From assembly GCA_027924585.1 (NCBI GenBank), contig BSBM01000592.1:9046001-9110000 (forward strand): a stretch of 64,000 nt of DNA. Direction: 5' to 3'. The position numbers and the translations under genes are program-made. Below, one piece after another: positions 23,901 through 36,448 of this stretch (within the stretch, counting starts at the first letter, position 1; the number at the start of each line of letters is the position of its first letter). The DNA comes from Larix kaempferi. Its lineage: Eukaryota; Streptophyta; Pinopsida; Pinales; Pinaceae. Under the pieces are notes generated by a model. It was not told the DNA's origin. It did no database searches and worked only from the letters and a program-made list of their open reading frames with translations.

Positions 23901-26166
23901 TGTTATGTTATGGTTTGAGCAAAGAGAACTATCCGACTCCAGGCAACTTTTGTTCTCAATAGCTAATTATGGACCCTGGATGCTTCTTCTTTATAGCCCC
24001 CCCGCTAGATCTCGTTATACATACTAAATCTGTGGTATGATGGAGTAGAGGATGGGTTGTGAAGCATAAGTAAAACGTAGGTAGACCAAGTAGAGAGGAG
24101 ATGCATAGATGGTTGAAGTTCTTGTTATATGGTTGAAGTTCATGTTTTATTCCAGACCAACCGATAAGGGAAACAAAATCAAAAGGTAAAGTAGCACTGT
24201 CATTCTAAAAATCAAGATTACAAAAACATTTTTGTCCCAGTTCATACAGTCGAACGCGGATTGTAAGTGTAGTAGCATCGGTGGTCTTCATATTAATAAA
24301 TACCAAGCATCTTAAACCGTGTACTAGAGGAAGGTGTCGATTCAATGACTGAGAAATTGGGGAAAATAGCTCATGTAATATTGTTTTAGATACAAAGTAT
24401 GGATTCTTGATCTGACTCATTAACTAGATGCATGGAGGTTGGCAGAGTGGGAACTTCCCCAAATCCCCGGGCTTTTTGGTAAAGCTGGGGGGCGCATTGC
24501 GCACACCTTTTTCCCGTAGGGATGCAACCGTGTTCAGTGGCAGCTGAACGTGGAAGCACTCGGTTTTAGAGTGAAAACAATGGTCTTCCTTGTCCCCTCC
24601 ATTTCACGAAAGTTAAAGGGTAGCTAAATTCTCAAGAGCTTCGATCGAGCGACAATGGAAAATAGGGAAACGCAAGGAGCACATGGAATCATATGCATAT
24701 ACACAGGACATATGAAGAAATAAGCAATTGTTGTTGTTGCTACAATTGGGAATTGATAAATGTCATTCTAAATAGCCTCTCAGGGAGATTTGTGACAAAC
24801 CCACTCTCGGGTCCAGGCTTCAAATTTGAAGCCTTCAAGGCCCATTTGAAGTAACAAAATTTCATTCAAATAATAATAATGTGTTTGAACTTTGAAGTTA
24901 CAGAATTTTAATCAAATAACAAATTGCTTAAATAATTGATGGGATCATGAATGGATAAAATGATGTACATACTTGTAAATTCCTAGGATGTCAACAATCT
25001 AGTCAGGCTTGAAGTTGAGCTCCTCAAAGAAAATGAATTTCTTTAAATATGTTTATGGCAGGCTGGCATTGCCAACTTTGCTCCATAAACTCTCCTAGAG
25101 GACTGGAGGAGATAGGGTAGGTGGAACTTGGAAGTAGCTCAACCACAGTGGAGTAGGGGTATAAGAAAAACCTTGTTTGTATTCCTGTAATATTATATAT
25201 TGATGGTCGGAGCCATGGAATCATGGAATTCGAGCATTGACTTGATACAACAAAGAAAACACAAGGTGGGACTCGGGAGCTACAGGATTGACTTGATACA
25301 ACAAAGAAAACACAGGGTGTGAGGCTGGGAGCCGTTGACGGTAGGATTAACTTGATACAACAAAGAAAACACAGGGCTATAGGTAGGGGCCACGGGCGAG
25401 AGCAACAACCTGCAACATTACAAGAAGTTTCTGGATTGTGGATTTTTTCTGAAATCCCAAATTCGGGGCACATTAACATAATATATTATACATTGAATAC
25501 TCAATTAACTCACGGAGTGAGCATTCATGAATTGGTATGTGATAACTGGTAACTTGGTAAGCCTGCTGCCAACAACACGTATGAGCCACCAACCAGGTGT
25601 AATAAATTTGTTGATGCCATTAAATGTGTTAAACACGTAAGCGCTTGCTACAAACACGAGAACTTGGAATCGTTCAACGTGGATATTGGAGAGTAACTTA
25701 GTCCCACTCCCAAGTCACCTAGCTAGTAGCCGCATTCCCAATTTCCCACTGAAAACTGTTGATGGGTGAAATTTGAAGCTACCCTTCTGTTGCAATTTTA
25801 AACAGTAGTGGTTAATTTAATTATTGAAGGGCTTACCATGAAATCAAATTTTTTTTGCATGGTAAAATTTGAAGTGGCCTTCTATGACGTGTAAAATGGC
25901 CTCTGAAGAGCCCTGAAGGCTTCAAATTTGAAGCATAAGACCCAATATATTTTTTATAATTTTATTTTTATTTTTAATTTTTTTTCATTTCTCACAATTA
26001 AAGTGAAAACTAGAAAAAATTTGTCACATCAGAGTTCTACTCCAATAAAAAATGGAACATCTTCTAATTTTTTACCACTCCTATTTTGAATGTCCTGGAC
26101 CGCATGATCTCATGCTTGTCTTGTCATATTACATTTTCTCGTTCTTATCACTTAAATTCTGCCAAT
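20963..26166. other. Long intergenic region, no gene recognised
   Basis: About 5.2 kb of mostly AT-rich DNA. Short frames on both strands lack conserved features. A locally GC-richer patch at about 22,790-23,050 and another at 24,420-24,660 might be regulatory or remnants of a transcription unit; neither shows a domain or RNA gene that I can name. A small tandem repeat is listed separately. Confidence 0.5.
25236..25376 (+). repeat. Short tandem repeat, 51-59 bp, three copies
   Basis: GATTGACTTGATACAACAAA followed by GAAAACACA.GG recurs at about 25236, 25287 and 25346. Reading frames drawn across it on the reverse strand repeat the same peptide and are not taken as coding. Confidence 0.85.
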
Positions 26167-26338
26167 AAACCTTGACTTCCACACTTTGAATAGGCTCAAC
26201 TGGCACCAGACAGAACTATTACCAGGTGGTAGGATTCCGGCACCATAGAACTAAACCTTGACTTCCACACTTTGAATAGGCTCAACTGGCACCAGACAGA
26301 ACTATTACCAGGTGGTAGGATTCCAGCACCAGAGAACT
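26167..26338 (+). repeat. 86-bp tandem duplication upstream of the GH5 gene
   Basis: AAACCTTGACTTCCACACTT begins at 26167 and again at 26253; the two 86-bp units differ at only a few positions. It ends about 100 bp before the TATA box of the downstream gene and therefore lies in its proximal promoter. It also contains the inverted motif TTACCAGGTGGTA. Confidence 0.95.
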
Positions 26339-26442
26339 AGTTTTCAAGGAATTCTTTGTTTTACTCGGACGAACGCGGTATCATTGACCCATTCGTCTCA
26401 GATGAAAGTTCTTTAATGACGTAAACTCAGTCGGTCACCTCT

Positions 26443-26450
26443 CTATAAAT
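26443..26450 (+). promoter_or_regulatory. TATA box of the GH5 gene
   Basis: TATAAAT lies about 85 bp upstream of the ATG at 26530, the normal spacing for a plant promoter. Nearby GACGTAAA (26418) resembles an ACGT-type element. Confidence 0.6.
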
Positions 26451-26529
26451 TATGGTGTTTTATGAATCGAAGCACTCACTGGATTTCATCAAATCCCCCT
26501 TCGTTTGTTCTCTCTGAGCAATATTTTAA

Positions 26530-29500
26530 ATGGCAAATTTGATGCTATGGCTCCATTTAGTTTTTGTTGGGGTCATGTCCTTTCTTGCATTTTGCTCGTG
26601 TGCGCAGAAGTACCGTTCTGTTAATTTGGGAGGGTGGCTCGTTGTTGAAGGATGGATGACTCCATCGCTATTTGATGGTGTCCAGGACAGGGATCTCATG
26701 GTTGCTTATTCTGCTCATATTCCTTTATCTTGTTTCAGTTTATTTGTTGCATGAAAGCCCATCCGTTGCAATCCTGTAATGTATTTTACTTGATGCAATC
26801 ATCTTTTAGCTTTGAATATTGCAAACGATATAATACCGTTTTCTTTCATCTTGTCTCCTGATTCCTTAGTTGCTTGAAAGCCCATCCGTTGCATTCCTGT
26901 AATGTATTTGAATTGATGCATTCATCTATTAGATTTGAATATTGCAAACGATGTATTACCGTTTTTACAGAGGCATTGATTCATTTTTGTTTTAATCACA
27001 TAGGATGGAGCACAAATTCAACTCAAATCAATCAAATTGGGTACCTTTGTCGTTGCACAAGATGGAGGCGGTAAAAATCTTGCAGTGACCAGTGCAAGTG
27101 CTTCTGGATGGGAGACCTTTAGGGTATGCATAAAATTTGCTTCAGAGTTTTGTACCAATACTAGGCGAGAAATTTGGGTATTTAATGTGTAAAACTAACT
27201 ACAACTACAGATATGGCGTGTGCAAGATGGTACCTATCAACTCAGAGGCTTCAAGAAACAATTTGTGCAAGCCATTAATGCAGGAGGTGGAACTGTGAAT
27301 GCTGTAGCTACCACACCTAGACAATGGGAAACATTTCATATCATAAGAAATCCCTCAGACAATAAGCAAGTCCATATAAAAGCCTACAACGGAATGTACA
27401 TTCAGGTATCAGGTGTTTAATGAATTCTGTTTAATGGTAGACGCATTAGTCAGAGCAAAATCATGAAAATTTACAAGAACATGAACACTATTATTAAGCA
27501 GTATGTATAATCTTGTGTTTTAACAAAATTATTAAGCAGTATATGTATAATCTTGTGTTTTAACAAGAACATGAACACTATCAGGCTCAATCAAAAGATC
27601 AATTGACTGCCGACTTCCAAGGCGAGCCTGGATGGAACGATGGCAATGCCGCAACATTCGAGATGACCATAGTAACTGACCCAAATATTGGCATAGGAGG
27701 GGAGTATCAGCTCACAAACGGCCTTGGACCTGACCAAGCTCGTCAAGTTATGAATGTACGTAGAATTCATAAAAATGTTTTTTTTTTAATATTTGGTTTG
27801 TTTTTCAAAATTTTGGGTATTGGTGAGGATTATAAACTATAAATTTTGGGTATTGGTGAAGACTATGTCTTTTACCTTTCTCATTTTATTTGTGTTTATA
27901 TTTTAGAATCTAGGGTGGATTATGATTAATGTTTTTAGAAGATTGCAAGAGAATAAGACAAGTATACTTTGAATATTGATTTTATGGTTTTTTAAAAATT
28001 TGAAATAAATAAATAAAAAAAAAATAAAAAGTAATTAGTAGTTGATTAATAGATAATGTATAGCTAAAAGAAAGTTGGTAATAAAGGCTTGGGATAACTG
28101 GCACTCAAATAGCTTTGCTTTTCCCACTATTTGTTCCCTAGATCCGGTTATAAAAACAGGCGTTCCACTTCATTTACTGGGGAACTATGCCATGGAACTA
28201 TGCCCCTAGGGGTTTTGGCCCATTTTAAGACGACCCAGATTGTCGAAATTCCAAAAAAAAACTAGTAAGGGTGGAACTGTGGCTCGCCCGAAAATTTTCA
28301 GACAGAGGGTGATTTGAGTGTCAGTTATCACAGGCCTGTAATAACAGGTAACTGAGACATAGACAATGGAACATAAAAAACCTAGTAACAGATAACTTAT
28401 TAATGACACTTAACTCGTGACCCATAGATATTTATATTTTACCGATTACAATTCAAGCGCCTGTACTAATATTAAACTAAACTGATCTCTAATTTACTAG
28501 TTCAATGGTTAATCAGGATCACTGGAACAACTTCATTACAGAGAGTGACTTTGAATTCCTATCCAGCAAGGGTATAAATGCCGTTAGAATTCCAGTTGGA
28601 TGGTGGATTGCTAGTGACCCCAATCCACCTGCCCCGTTCGTTGGAGGATCTCTGCAAGCTCTGGATAACGCTTTCACATGGGCTAAGTATGGCAACTCAT
28701 GCGAATTAGTCCATTAAATAAAATTTTAGGTATTTTGATTGCATGAAAGAGGAGTAAGAAACAGGACTAGGCTCTAAATGGCAGCTTAATTAATTATGAT
28801 GCAGGAATCATAATATAGTGATAATTGTGGATCTCCATGCTGTTCCGGGTTCCCAAAACGGAGACGCACACAGCGGCACCAGAGACGGATATCTTGAATG
28901 GCCGCTTTCAGCAGATAACATGACAACAAGTATATCTGCAATAGACTTTCTGGCTTCCAGGTACTGATGAAGTTACTACTGGTTTATGCAAGCTCATTTT
29001 CTTAATTTCATATAGCAAAATATTTATAGTTTATATGATCTATGCCGTGTTAATTAGGTATGCCTCAAACCCGGCTCTCCTGGGAATTGAGTTGCTGAAT
29101 GAGCCACGCGCAATAACGGACCAAAGTGACCCAAACTTCCCCGGTGTACCCCTGGACACACTGAAAACATATTATAAAAGTGGTTACGACACTGTTCGAA
29201 AGCATTCGTCCTCTGCGTATGTGATAATGTGCAACAGAATTGGTCCTGCAGATGCTAAAGAGTTGTTTGATCTCAACAATGGCTTAACAAACACAGTAGT
29301 TGATGTGCATTACTACAATCTCTATGATGATTCCACTTTCAAAAGCATGTCGGCTCAGCAAAATATCGATTATGTGAAAAACAACAGAGCTCAAGTTTTG
29401 CAAGGCCTCACCAGTGCCAACGGTCCTCTCATCTATGTCGGTAAGTAGATCTCAAATTTCCACATTCAACGATTCAACCGATTAATTGAATGGGTACCAT

Positions 29501-29733
29501 CTAATTTCTGTCTGCTCTATTTATTTATATGAAAAACAGGAGAATGGACGAATGAGTGGGAAGTTCAAAGCGCATCAATGTCGGATTACCAGGGTTTTGG
29601 TCAAGCTCAGGTCCAAGTCTATGGAACCGCTACATTCGGATGGGGTTACTGGGCATTGAAAAATGATAATTACCAGCACTGGAGTTTCAAGTGGATGGTG
29701 GAGAATAACTATCTCCAATGCTGCAGTAACTAA
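26530..29733 (+). CDS. Glucan 1,3-beta-glucosidase-like, GH5 family, eight exons
   Basis: Exons read as 26530-26700, 27004-27123, 27211-27405, 27585-27755, 28517-28686, 28805-28960, 29058-29440 and 29540-29733; all introns are GT-AG and phases join without a break to give about 519 residues. The product should cleave terminal beta-1,3-linked glucose from cell-wall or related glucans outside the cell. Residues 1-25 form a signal peptide. The start of the mature protein (VNLGGWLVVEGW) is typical of plant GH5 enzymes with an inserted beta-trefoil/fascin-like domain, here about residues 55-200 (exons 2-4). The catalytic barrel follows with VRIPVGWW, DLHAVPGSQNG, ELLNEPRA (acid/base Glu) and VGEWTNEW (nucleophile Glu). 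Length matches the family and no lesion is visible. Exact substrate is inference: plant members also act on other beta-glucosides. Confidence 0.92.
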
Positions 29734-29809
29734 TTACAGATTTGGTCCTCATATATGTTGTCTTAATAATAACAGATGTCATGTTGGCACTATATCATAG
29801 AAGGCATTG

Positions 29810-29815
29810 AATAAA
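29810..29815 (+). promoter_or_regulatory. Polyadenylation signal of the GH5 gene
   Basis: AATAAA about 77 bp after the stop codon, in an AT-rich 3' flank, is the likely near-upstream element for 3' end formation. Confidence 0.6.
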
Positions 29816-30019
29816 GCCAGATTAATATGACTTATCATGGTTGAAAATGTAATGTTTTATAAAGAGTAGTGATGGTTATTGAAATTTGAAAATAAAATTA
29901 TATAAAGTTGTTGTAAAATTATGTAAAGTTATTGTTTTATTTAATTTTTTGGTTGATGTTAACTGGTTGTTTACATTTTTAATCAGTTTTTTTTGGTTGA
30001 TTTTAAATGATATCTTCTA

Positions 30020-32690
30020 CTTTATGTAATACAGCAGAAAAATGTATATGGTTTTATTTATTTATTTAAAGGAGAATTGATAAATACAATCAAGTTATTC
30101 ATAAAACATGAAGAATATTAATATTATTCATTATAGTATTTTTGCATCATTCTTTAACAATAAGAATCGATAAACATAATGAAGTTAAATTTGCAATTAA
30201 AAAAAATAAAAATGGATAAACAAAATAAATCTCTTCATAAATGGTAAGCAAGAGGAGTTCATTGTTGGTCAACAACGTTGATGACACAAAAGTTATAATC
30301 CAAGGTAAAAACATCATTAGAAAAATCTCCTCACTTTTAATGTTACAAAATTCATAGCTATGGTTTGTTTTACATTAATATATGTTCTTTTTAAAAATTC
30401 ATTGTTTAATAATAATCTTAAAAAATTAAAAAACATTAAACTATTAACAAAAACATTACTAAACAAGAAGTTTTAATCCCACGAAAAACAAGAAAATGAA
30501 TTCTTACAAACACATCCCAAGGAATAAATCCATGTGACATAACTTTATTAAAAATCTCCTTGGTAGAATGATACCACATAATGAATCCCATAAAATGATA
30601 TTTTGAATCAAAATGAATGATTTAATGATTGAATCCTTCACAATATTTACACATGACAAGTGGAATGCTAAGAAGCCCACTAAAAACATTTCTATTTTTT
30701 TCTTAGGACTTTTTTTTATCTAGCAATTGGTAGGGAATTTTTATATTTGTTAAAGAAATTTTGAGATTTAAAATGGGTCTCTTAAGAAAAATAATAAAAT
30801 AATAGTTAAAATAATAAAATAATATTTATGAATTTTGGAGGAAAAGAGAAAAAAACTACATTTTTTCTTCATATTTTCAACATATCTCCAGGTGTTTTAC
30901 TCAAATTTCAAGTGAGAGCACTCGTTGGATGTAGAATTAAATTCTGCATCCAACGAGTACCCACACTACATGCTTTTGAGGTACCCCACCCCACAAAAAA
31001 AAAAGTGAAATACACTGGGGTGGGGTACCTCAAAAGTATGTCGTGTGGGTACTCGTTGGGATGCGGAATGAGTGCTCCCACTCGAAATGTAAAACGTCTG
31101 GGAGATATGTTGAAAACATGAAGAAAAAAAGTAGTTATTTTCTCTTTTCCTCCAAAACTATTATTTTATGTCAAATATGCCATGTCAACCATTCTGGTTG
31201 ACTCTTTTCTTGAAATTCTATTGGTTTGTGAATTCAATGGCTCTTTTTTTTATGAGATGGCTTGTTTTCTTACGAGATGGCTTGTATTCTTATAAGACCC
31301 ATTTTAGACCCTAAATTTTCTCTAATGAAAATAATAAAAGTACATATTTACAATATCAATTGTCGTCAAGACCATTCACAACATGCTTTTAGCCATCATG
31401 ATATTCCTTGGTGTATACCATCACTTTATAAATTATTTACATCAAAATCTCAAACAACCATGGGTATCCCTCTCACATGGAATCCTCCAATTCCAACGTT
31501 GTTTCATCCAGAATGTAATGTGTCCATTAGAACTTTACCTAGATCCCATTTATCTATTTCCGAGAAACATAATCTTCTTGTTGAGGATTCACATCAGTTG
31601 CATTGGAACATCACCTTTCGATTCTACTTGAATCACAAACTGATCAAATGATGTGGTTAGGATTAGATACATATTTTTTCAATAAAGACACATGAAACAC
31701 ACCATGCACATGAATGAAAAAAGGCTATGCAAGTGCACATGCAATTGGTCCTATCCTAGCCAATATTTCAAAAGGCCTGTAGAATCTGGGTGCTAGCTTA
31801 GGATAGATTCCAAGCTTTAGTGAACTCTTTTTAGGCTTGACTTTCAAATATACGTGATCTCCCACTTGAAATTCTTTGTATACCCTGTCTTTATCTGCAT
31901 AAATGTTTTGCTTGTCCTTTGTTTCCTTCAGATTATGTTTGATCTTTCATCTACTCTTTCATTTCCTAAAGTAGTTTTGGTCCAATTACTACTTTGTTAG
32001 TTGGATTATATCAGATAGAATCATATTCAAGTAAGCATGATATCGATTGTTGTAGGTAAACTCCACTAAGTGTAAATAATTTCCCACACAGATAGTTGAT
32101 CCAACACATATATTCTCAACATATAATGAATGACCTGATTCACCCTTTCAATCTACTTATGTGTTTGTGGATGATATATTGTACTCAAATTCATGTTTGT
32201 GCAAAAACCATTGAACAATCATTTCCAAAAGTTTGAGGTAAACTTTGGAACTCATACAATTTCCTTAGGTATACCATGTAACTTGGCAATATATTTCATG
32301 CAATTCTTTTCTATATTAACAAAGCTATAAGTTGACTTAACATGAATACAATGAGTTTATTTGGTCAAATTATCCACCACACCATGATGGAATCATGATG
32401 CCTTGTTGTTTTGGGGAACTTTGTGATGAAATCTATAGTTACCATATCCCATTTCCATTCTAGTATTAGCAATGGTTGTAGTAATCATGTTGGATTCCCT
32501 TGCTCAACCTTTACCTTTTGTCATTCTGTACATATTGCTATGTAATCAAGAACATCCTTTTTCATACTGGACCAAAAGTACTAAATTCTTACTGGTCAGA
32601 AGTACTGACTTCTTATTGCTCCAATAGTCTTATGATATCTAGTATGTCCTGCATAAGGAACTTTATGCATCTCATCCATTATTAACTTCC
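30020..32690. repeat. Duplicated repeat block, copy B
   Basis: Collinear with 1-2692, starting near AATACAGCA at about 30028, about 290 bp downstream of the GH5 stop codon. Includes the palindrome and the reverse-strand gypsy end. Indels separate the copies at about 30,650-30,770. Unlike copy A, the gypsy sequence continues upstream of the shared boundary to about 33.58 kb, so this copy better shows the parent element. Confidence 0.85.
30816..31168. repeat. Long imperfect palindrome, second copy
   Basis: Same foldback as at 806-1172, with the GAGGTACCCCACCCCAC / GGGGTGGGGTACCTC core. The right arm has lost the TTCATAAAT portion. The inner inverted repeat is nearly perfect here (ACTCGTTGGATGTAGAATT with its mirror CTGCATCCAACGAGT, about 30920-30959). 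Confidence 0.8.
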
Positions 32691-33580
32691 TCAATTTAGA
32701 AGAATTGAGAACATATACTCTGGTTTTATACAAAAGAATTCCCTCCTCTTCCAATCCATACCATTCATACTTTGGAAGTACATTTCCCTATTGTAAACCA
32801 TCCTTTACCGGAAGGTAATGTTCATCTGAAAGAATAGCCTAAAAACTTATGGTCCTTAAATCAAATTTTCTCATTCTAATAACTGTAGCATGCATGGCAT
32901 GTATCCTCATGATGAGTGCTTCAACAACCTTATTCTCTTCCCCTTAATATATTTGATCTCAAAATCAAACTAGCACAAAAATTTTAACCATTTGGACTAC
33001 CTTGCATTCAAGGTTGGTTTCTCAAACAAATATTTCAGTCCACTGTGATTTGTGCTCAGCTCAAATCTTCTACCCATGAGATAATGTATCCACATCTTTA
33101 AGATATGCACTACAACATCCATATCCAAATCATGTGTGAAATAACTTATCTTATGTTCCTTCAATTTTCTAGACTCATAAAAAATCACATGTCCATTCTA
33201 CATGAGCACTCCACCAATTCCTCCCCTGCAAGCATCAGTGTAAGCCACAAAAGCCTCATTTGGATTTGCAATATTAAGAATTGGTGAACTTGTGAGCAAT
33301 TTCTTCAACCACTAGAAACTTTTCTCACATCCCATTTTTTCTACAACGAGATAATTAGATGTGGTTCTTTTGAAAAGACTTTAATGAACCTTATGCAATA
33401 TGCAACCAACCCCATAAATGATCTAACCTCATATACATTCCTGGGTGTATGCCAACCCATAATGGATTCAATCTATTTAGGATACATTATTATCCCTTCT
33501 TCATATATGATATGACCCAAATGGTAGATCTGTTTATGATAGAATGAACAATTACTATGCTTTGCATAAAGTTGATACTC
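31640..33580 (-). pseudogene. Ty3/gypsy pol remnant (RT end, RNase H, integrase, C-terminus)
   Basis: Read on the reverse strand from 33.58 kb down: the end of reverse transcriptase, RNase H at 33188-32997 (HDLDMDVVVHILKMWIHYLM, then NHSGLKYLFEKPTLNAR), the integrase zinc-binding start (MHKVPYAGHTRYHKTI near 32670), integrase core pieces, and the C-terminal KLAPRFY.PFEIL / [10 protein letters not shown] segment. Many stops and frameshifts mean it is dead. The domain order RT-RH-IN is diagnostic of Ty3/gypsy. It is truncated at its 5' side near a G-rich stretch at 33,585-33,595. Confidence 0.85.
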
Positions 33581-36330
33581 ACCATGGAGGGGGGGATCAA
33601 TTGGTAGGAAATATCCTATCACATCCATTCATATTGGGGAATAAAATATGATACGAAAATTAGAAAATATATTGCCCTGTATTAAGGGCCCAAGGGGGCT
33701 TAATTATGCTATATGTCAATACAAATATTTAGGGTATATTTTATTACATTTCATGTAGAAGGGGTGGAGGGGAGGCAGAGGGAAAATCAGGGGACAAGGG
33801 AACAAGGTATTGAGTTTGATGGACAAGGCATACTCAATTAGGATGTATGATGGTTGTTGTTAGTGCTCTATTGAAGGGTTTTCATGTTGTTCATGTGCTT
33901 GGTTGGCTAATGGATCTTCAAATTGTTAATGGAATTTAGGTAATGAAGGATTAGGATTTCTATCTTTTATGTGATTGTTATCAGTTGGAAGTGTATTTTA
34001 GGTGGATATTTCATGTCTAAAATCATGTGTTTTTTTATGCCTTTCAATGTAACTTTCCTCCTTGAGTCCTTCAGAATTTTTTTTGCTCTAGAAATTTCCT
34101 TTTGCACGATCTCTTAAATTAGCCCATCCACTAGAGAGCATCTAATTTTGTTCAGTGTGACCTTTTCCCTTTCTAATCTTCCTAAAGAAAGCCTCGTGCA
34201 AACCTTGGTTGACCTCATTTGCCCATTTTATAAAACAATAGTCTCCAATTCCTTAACGATTCTTATATTTTACAAAAAACAAAACACTTTGTTTTTCTAA
34301 AGCTACTCTTCACTCAATACAATAAAACCATGTGATTAGCATTCCCTTTAGCTTCCTTTTTGTGTCTAGACCCCCTTTTAATGTATTTTTCTTCATTTTC
34401 TTGGCCAAGTTGGCACAATTTCACGAGTCGACTCTATTTTAGGCTTTTTGTGTCGTTTTGCTAAATTCAATGATAAACCCAGTACAAATTGCACTAGTTT
34501 TAGCGTCAAGTTTAGTGTTGGGTTTAGCATCAGGTTTAGCGCCCGGTTTAGTGTTAGATTTAGCGCCTATTTTTCTATTGGATTTAGTGCCTAGTTTTGC
34601 TCTAAGTTTTGCACTGGGTTTCGTGTGTAGTTTTGCAACTAGTTTTTACGTCTACTCTTGTTGCGTCCCCTGTTGCATCCATGTTTGCATTCACCTATTC
34701 AAATGCATTTAACATAGCCCCATAAACTATGGGTCATTTTTGAAAATATTCACCTTGACCAAGGTTTATCTCAAATAAGAAGGCGTAGAAGCCATCTTCC
34801 TATAAATAGTAGAGATCCAACCCTTCATGTGAGGGATCGACTACTCATTGATCCAATTATCCATGCTTTTGGGTTTTTCCAAGTAAATATTTCAACCATG
34901 GCTATTTTTGCAAAGATAAAGGGCTTTCTTCTTCAGTGCATTTGAAGGGGGAATCAAAGTTGGGATTTGGTCCATTTGTTTTGATCCTTTTAGCCATATA
35001 AACCAATGAAATTTGACATTTTAATTGCTAGAGTTGCTATTGCTTTGAAGTTTGTTACAATAGTAGTAAAATTAGATGATTAGCCATAGGGTCTTGTAGG
35101 CCATTGGAGGAGGGGAGGCCTCCCGCACATAGGAAAACCATGTGAATGGACAAGGAAGCTTAGAGAGATAAGGAAACCCTAATAGAAATTAATGGTAGCA
35201 TAAACAATAATGTTATATTCTATTGCATCCACATCATAGTAAAAAATCATCATTTTATGTTGTTAATTTTATTGTAAATATTATTATAAATTTTGATTGT
35301 TAATATGATTGGCTTCCTCATTAATACTGATAATAATTATTTAATTTAAAATCATGGTTTAGAGAAACACCAAATTGATGTATGAGACCAATTTTCTTTT
35401 CCACATACTCTATCTTCCTTTAGAATTTTCATGGGGTGAAGCTTTTTGTTTTGCTTGAGCATCTCTTACCACTTAAGAAGCCTAATTTTCATGTGGCATC
35501 AACATAAACCTAGTGGAAAAATGCTTTCACATACCCTTAGTACACTCATACACAATGTTTCCTCACCATGGATAACATACTATCCACCACGTTGGTAGAT
35601 TGTGTCATCCTTCATCAAACTTGCTACATAATGCCTCATCAATTGTTCATACCTACTAGGATAGACACACTTGGTCCTCCTAGTCCACACAAAAGAAATA
35701 TACCGTATTAATTGTCTCATAAATCATCATGACTCGTTCTCCATGGTTACCAAACATATAGACTCATCATACACCCTTAGTCAAGTTTGCTCAGCAGTCC
35801 CTTTGTCACGCTACTACCAGTGGCACGTTAACCAGGGTTCTCACATTCTCTCCCATTTGAATTATCATTGTCCTCATCGATGTAGTTCTACTTGCTCCTT
35901 TGATGAAAGGAATATTGGTGGTGAAGAGACACTTTTTCAATTTCCACATTCCAACGTGACTCTAGTACCACATACGATGGACCTAGAACTTTCCGCACAA
36001 TTTTTTGTTCAAACATGTGGTTTTTTCAAGACTAGGAACTTTAGGCCATGTAACATTGCCTTACCTTGACCATGGGGTCTATACCAACCTATGACTACTA
36101 CAACTAGACTACACCTCTTCCCTCCAGGTCTAGCCATAACTATGCCCTAAGCTACAATTGTTAGATATGTAAGGGTGTGTGCAAGAAGATGAGGGACCTT
36201 TTAGATGCAATCCTAGTTTTTGAAAACACAATCACGTTACATAAAAATATAACGTGTTTCTGCTACATAGCACTTGGTATGGTAAAACCTGAGCCTGACA
36301 TGTCATTCGACATGTAGGATAGGGAAACGT
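33581..36330. other. Intergenic with LTR-like remnants
   Basis: No gene recognised. At 34801-34809 a TATAAATAG box is preceded by a GC-richer upstream stretch and followed by a leader-like sequence, as in an LTR promoter, but no LTR boundaries were found. About 34,495-34,640 holds a degenerate 15-18-bp repeat of the type GGTTTAGCGCC/GGTTTAGTGTT that produces a spurious hydrophobic reading frame. The 132-codon frame at 35671-36069 looks like chance. Confidence 0.45.
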
Positions 36331-36448
36331 AACGCGTATGCGTTATATAAATACAAAACGCATACGCGTTATGTAGTTATATAATGCGTACGCGTTATAT
36401 AACTACAAAACGCGTATGCGTTATGTAGTTATAGAACGCGTACGTGTT
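36331..36448. repeat. Five 26-bp units with palindromic CG-rich cores
   Basis: Fourteen-base cores start at 36331, 36357, 36383, 36409 and 36435, an exact 26-bp period: AACGCGTATGCGTT, AACGCATACGCGTT, AATGCGTACGCGTT, AACGCGTATGCGTT, AACGCGTACGTGTT. Each is close to a palindrome around CGTACG/CGTATG, joined by ATGTAGTTATA or its complement-like TATAACTACAA. Possible function: binding sites for a dimeric protein, such as subterminal sites of a DNA transposon. A weaker ACGTTACAT/ATAACGTG pair occurs about 80 bp upstream. Confidence 0.9.

Noticed and set aside
24420-24660. GC-richer patch examined as a possible tRNA or rRNA gene
   Set aside because: No cloverleaf, A/B box pair or rRNA-like sequence was seen.
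34458-34712. Hydrophobic 84-codon frame
   Set aside because: Arises from a short degenerate GGTTTAGCGCC-type repeat; no gene context.
36331-36448. CRISPR-like array
   Set aside because: Spacers are not unique, the units are palindromic, and the setting is a plant genome.
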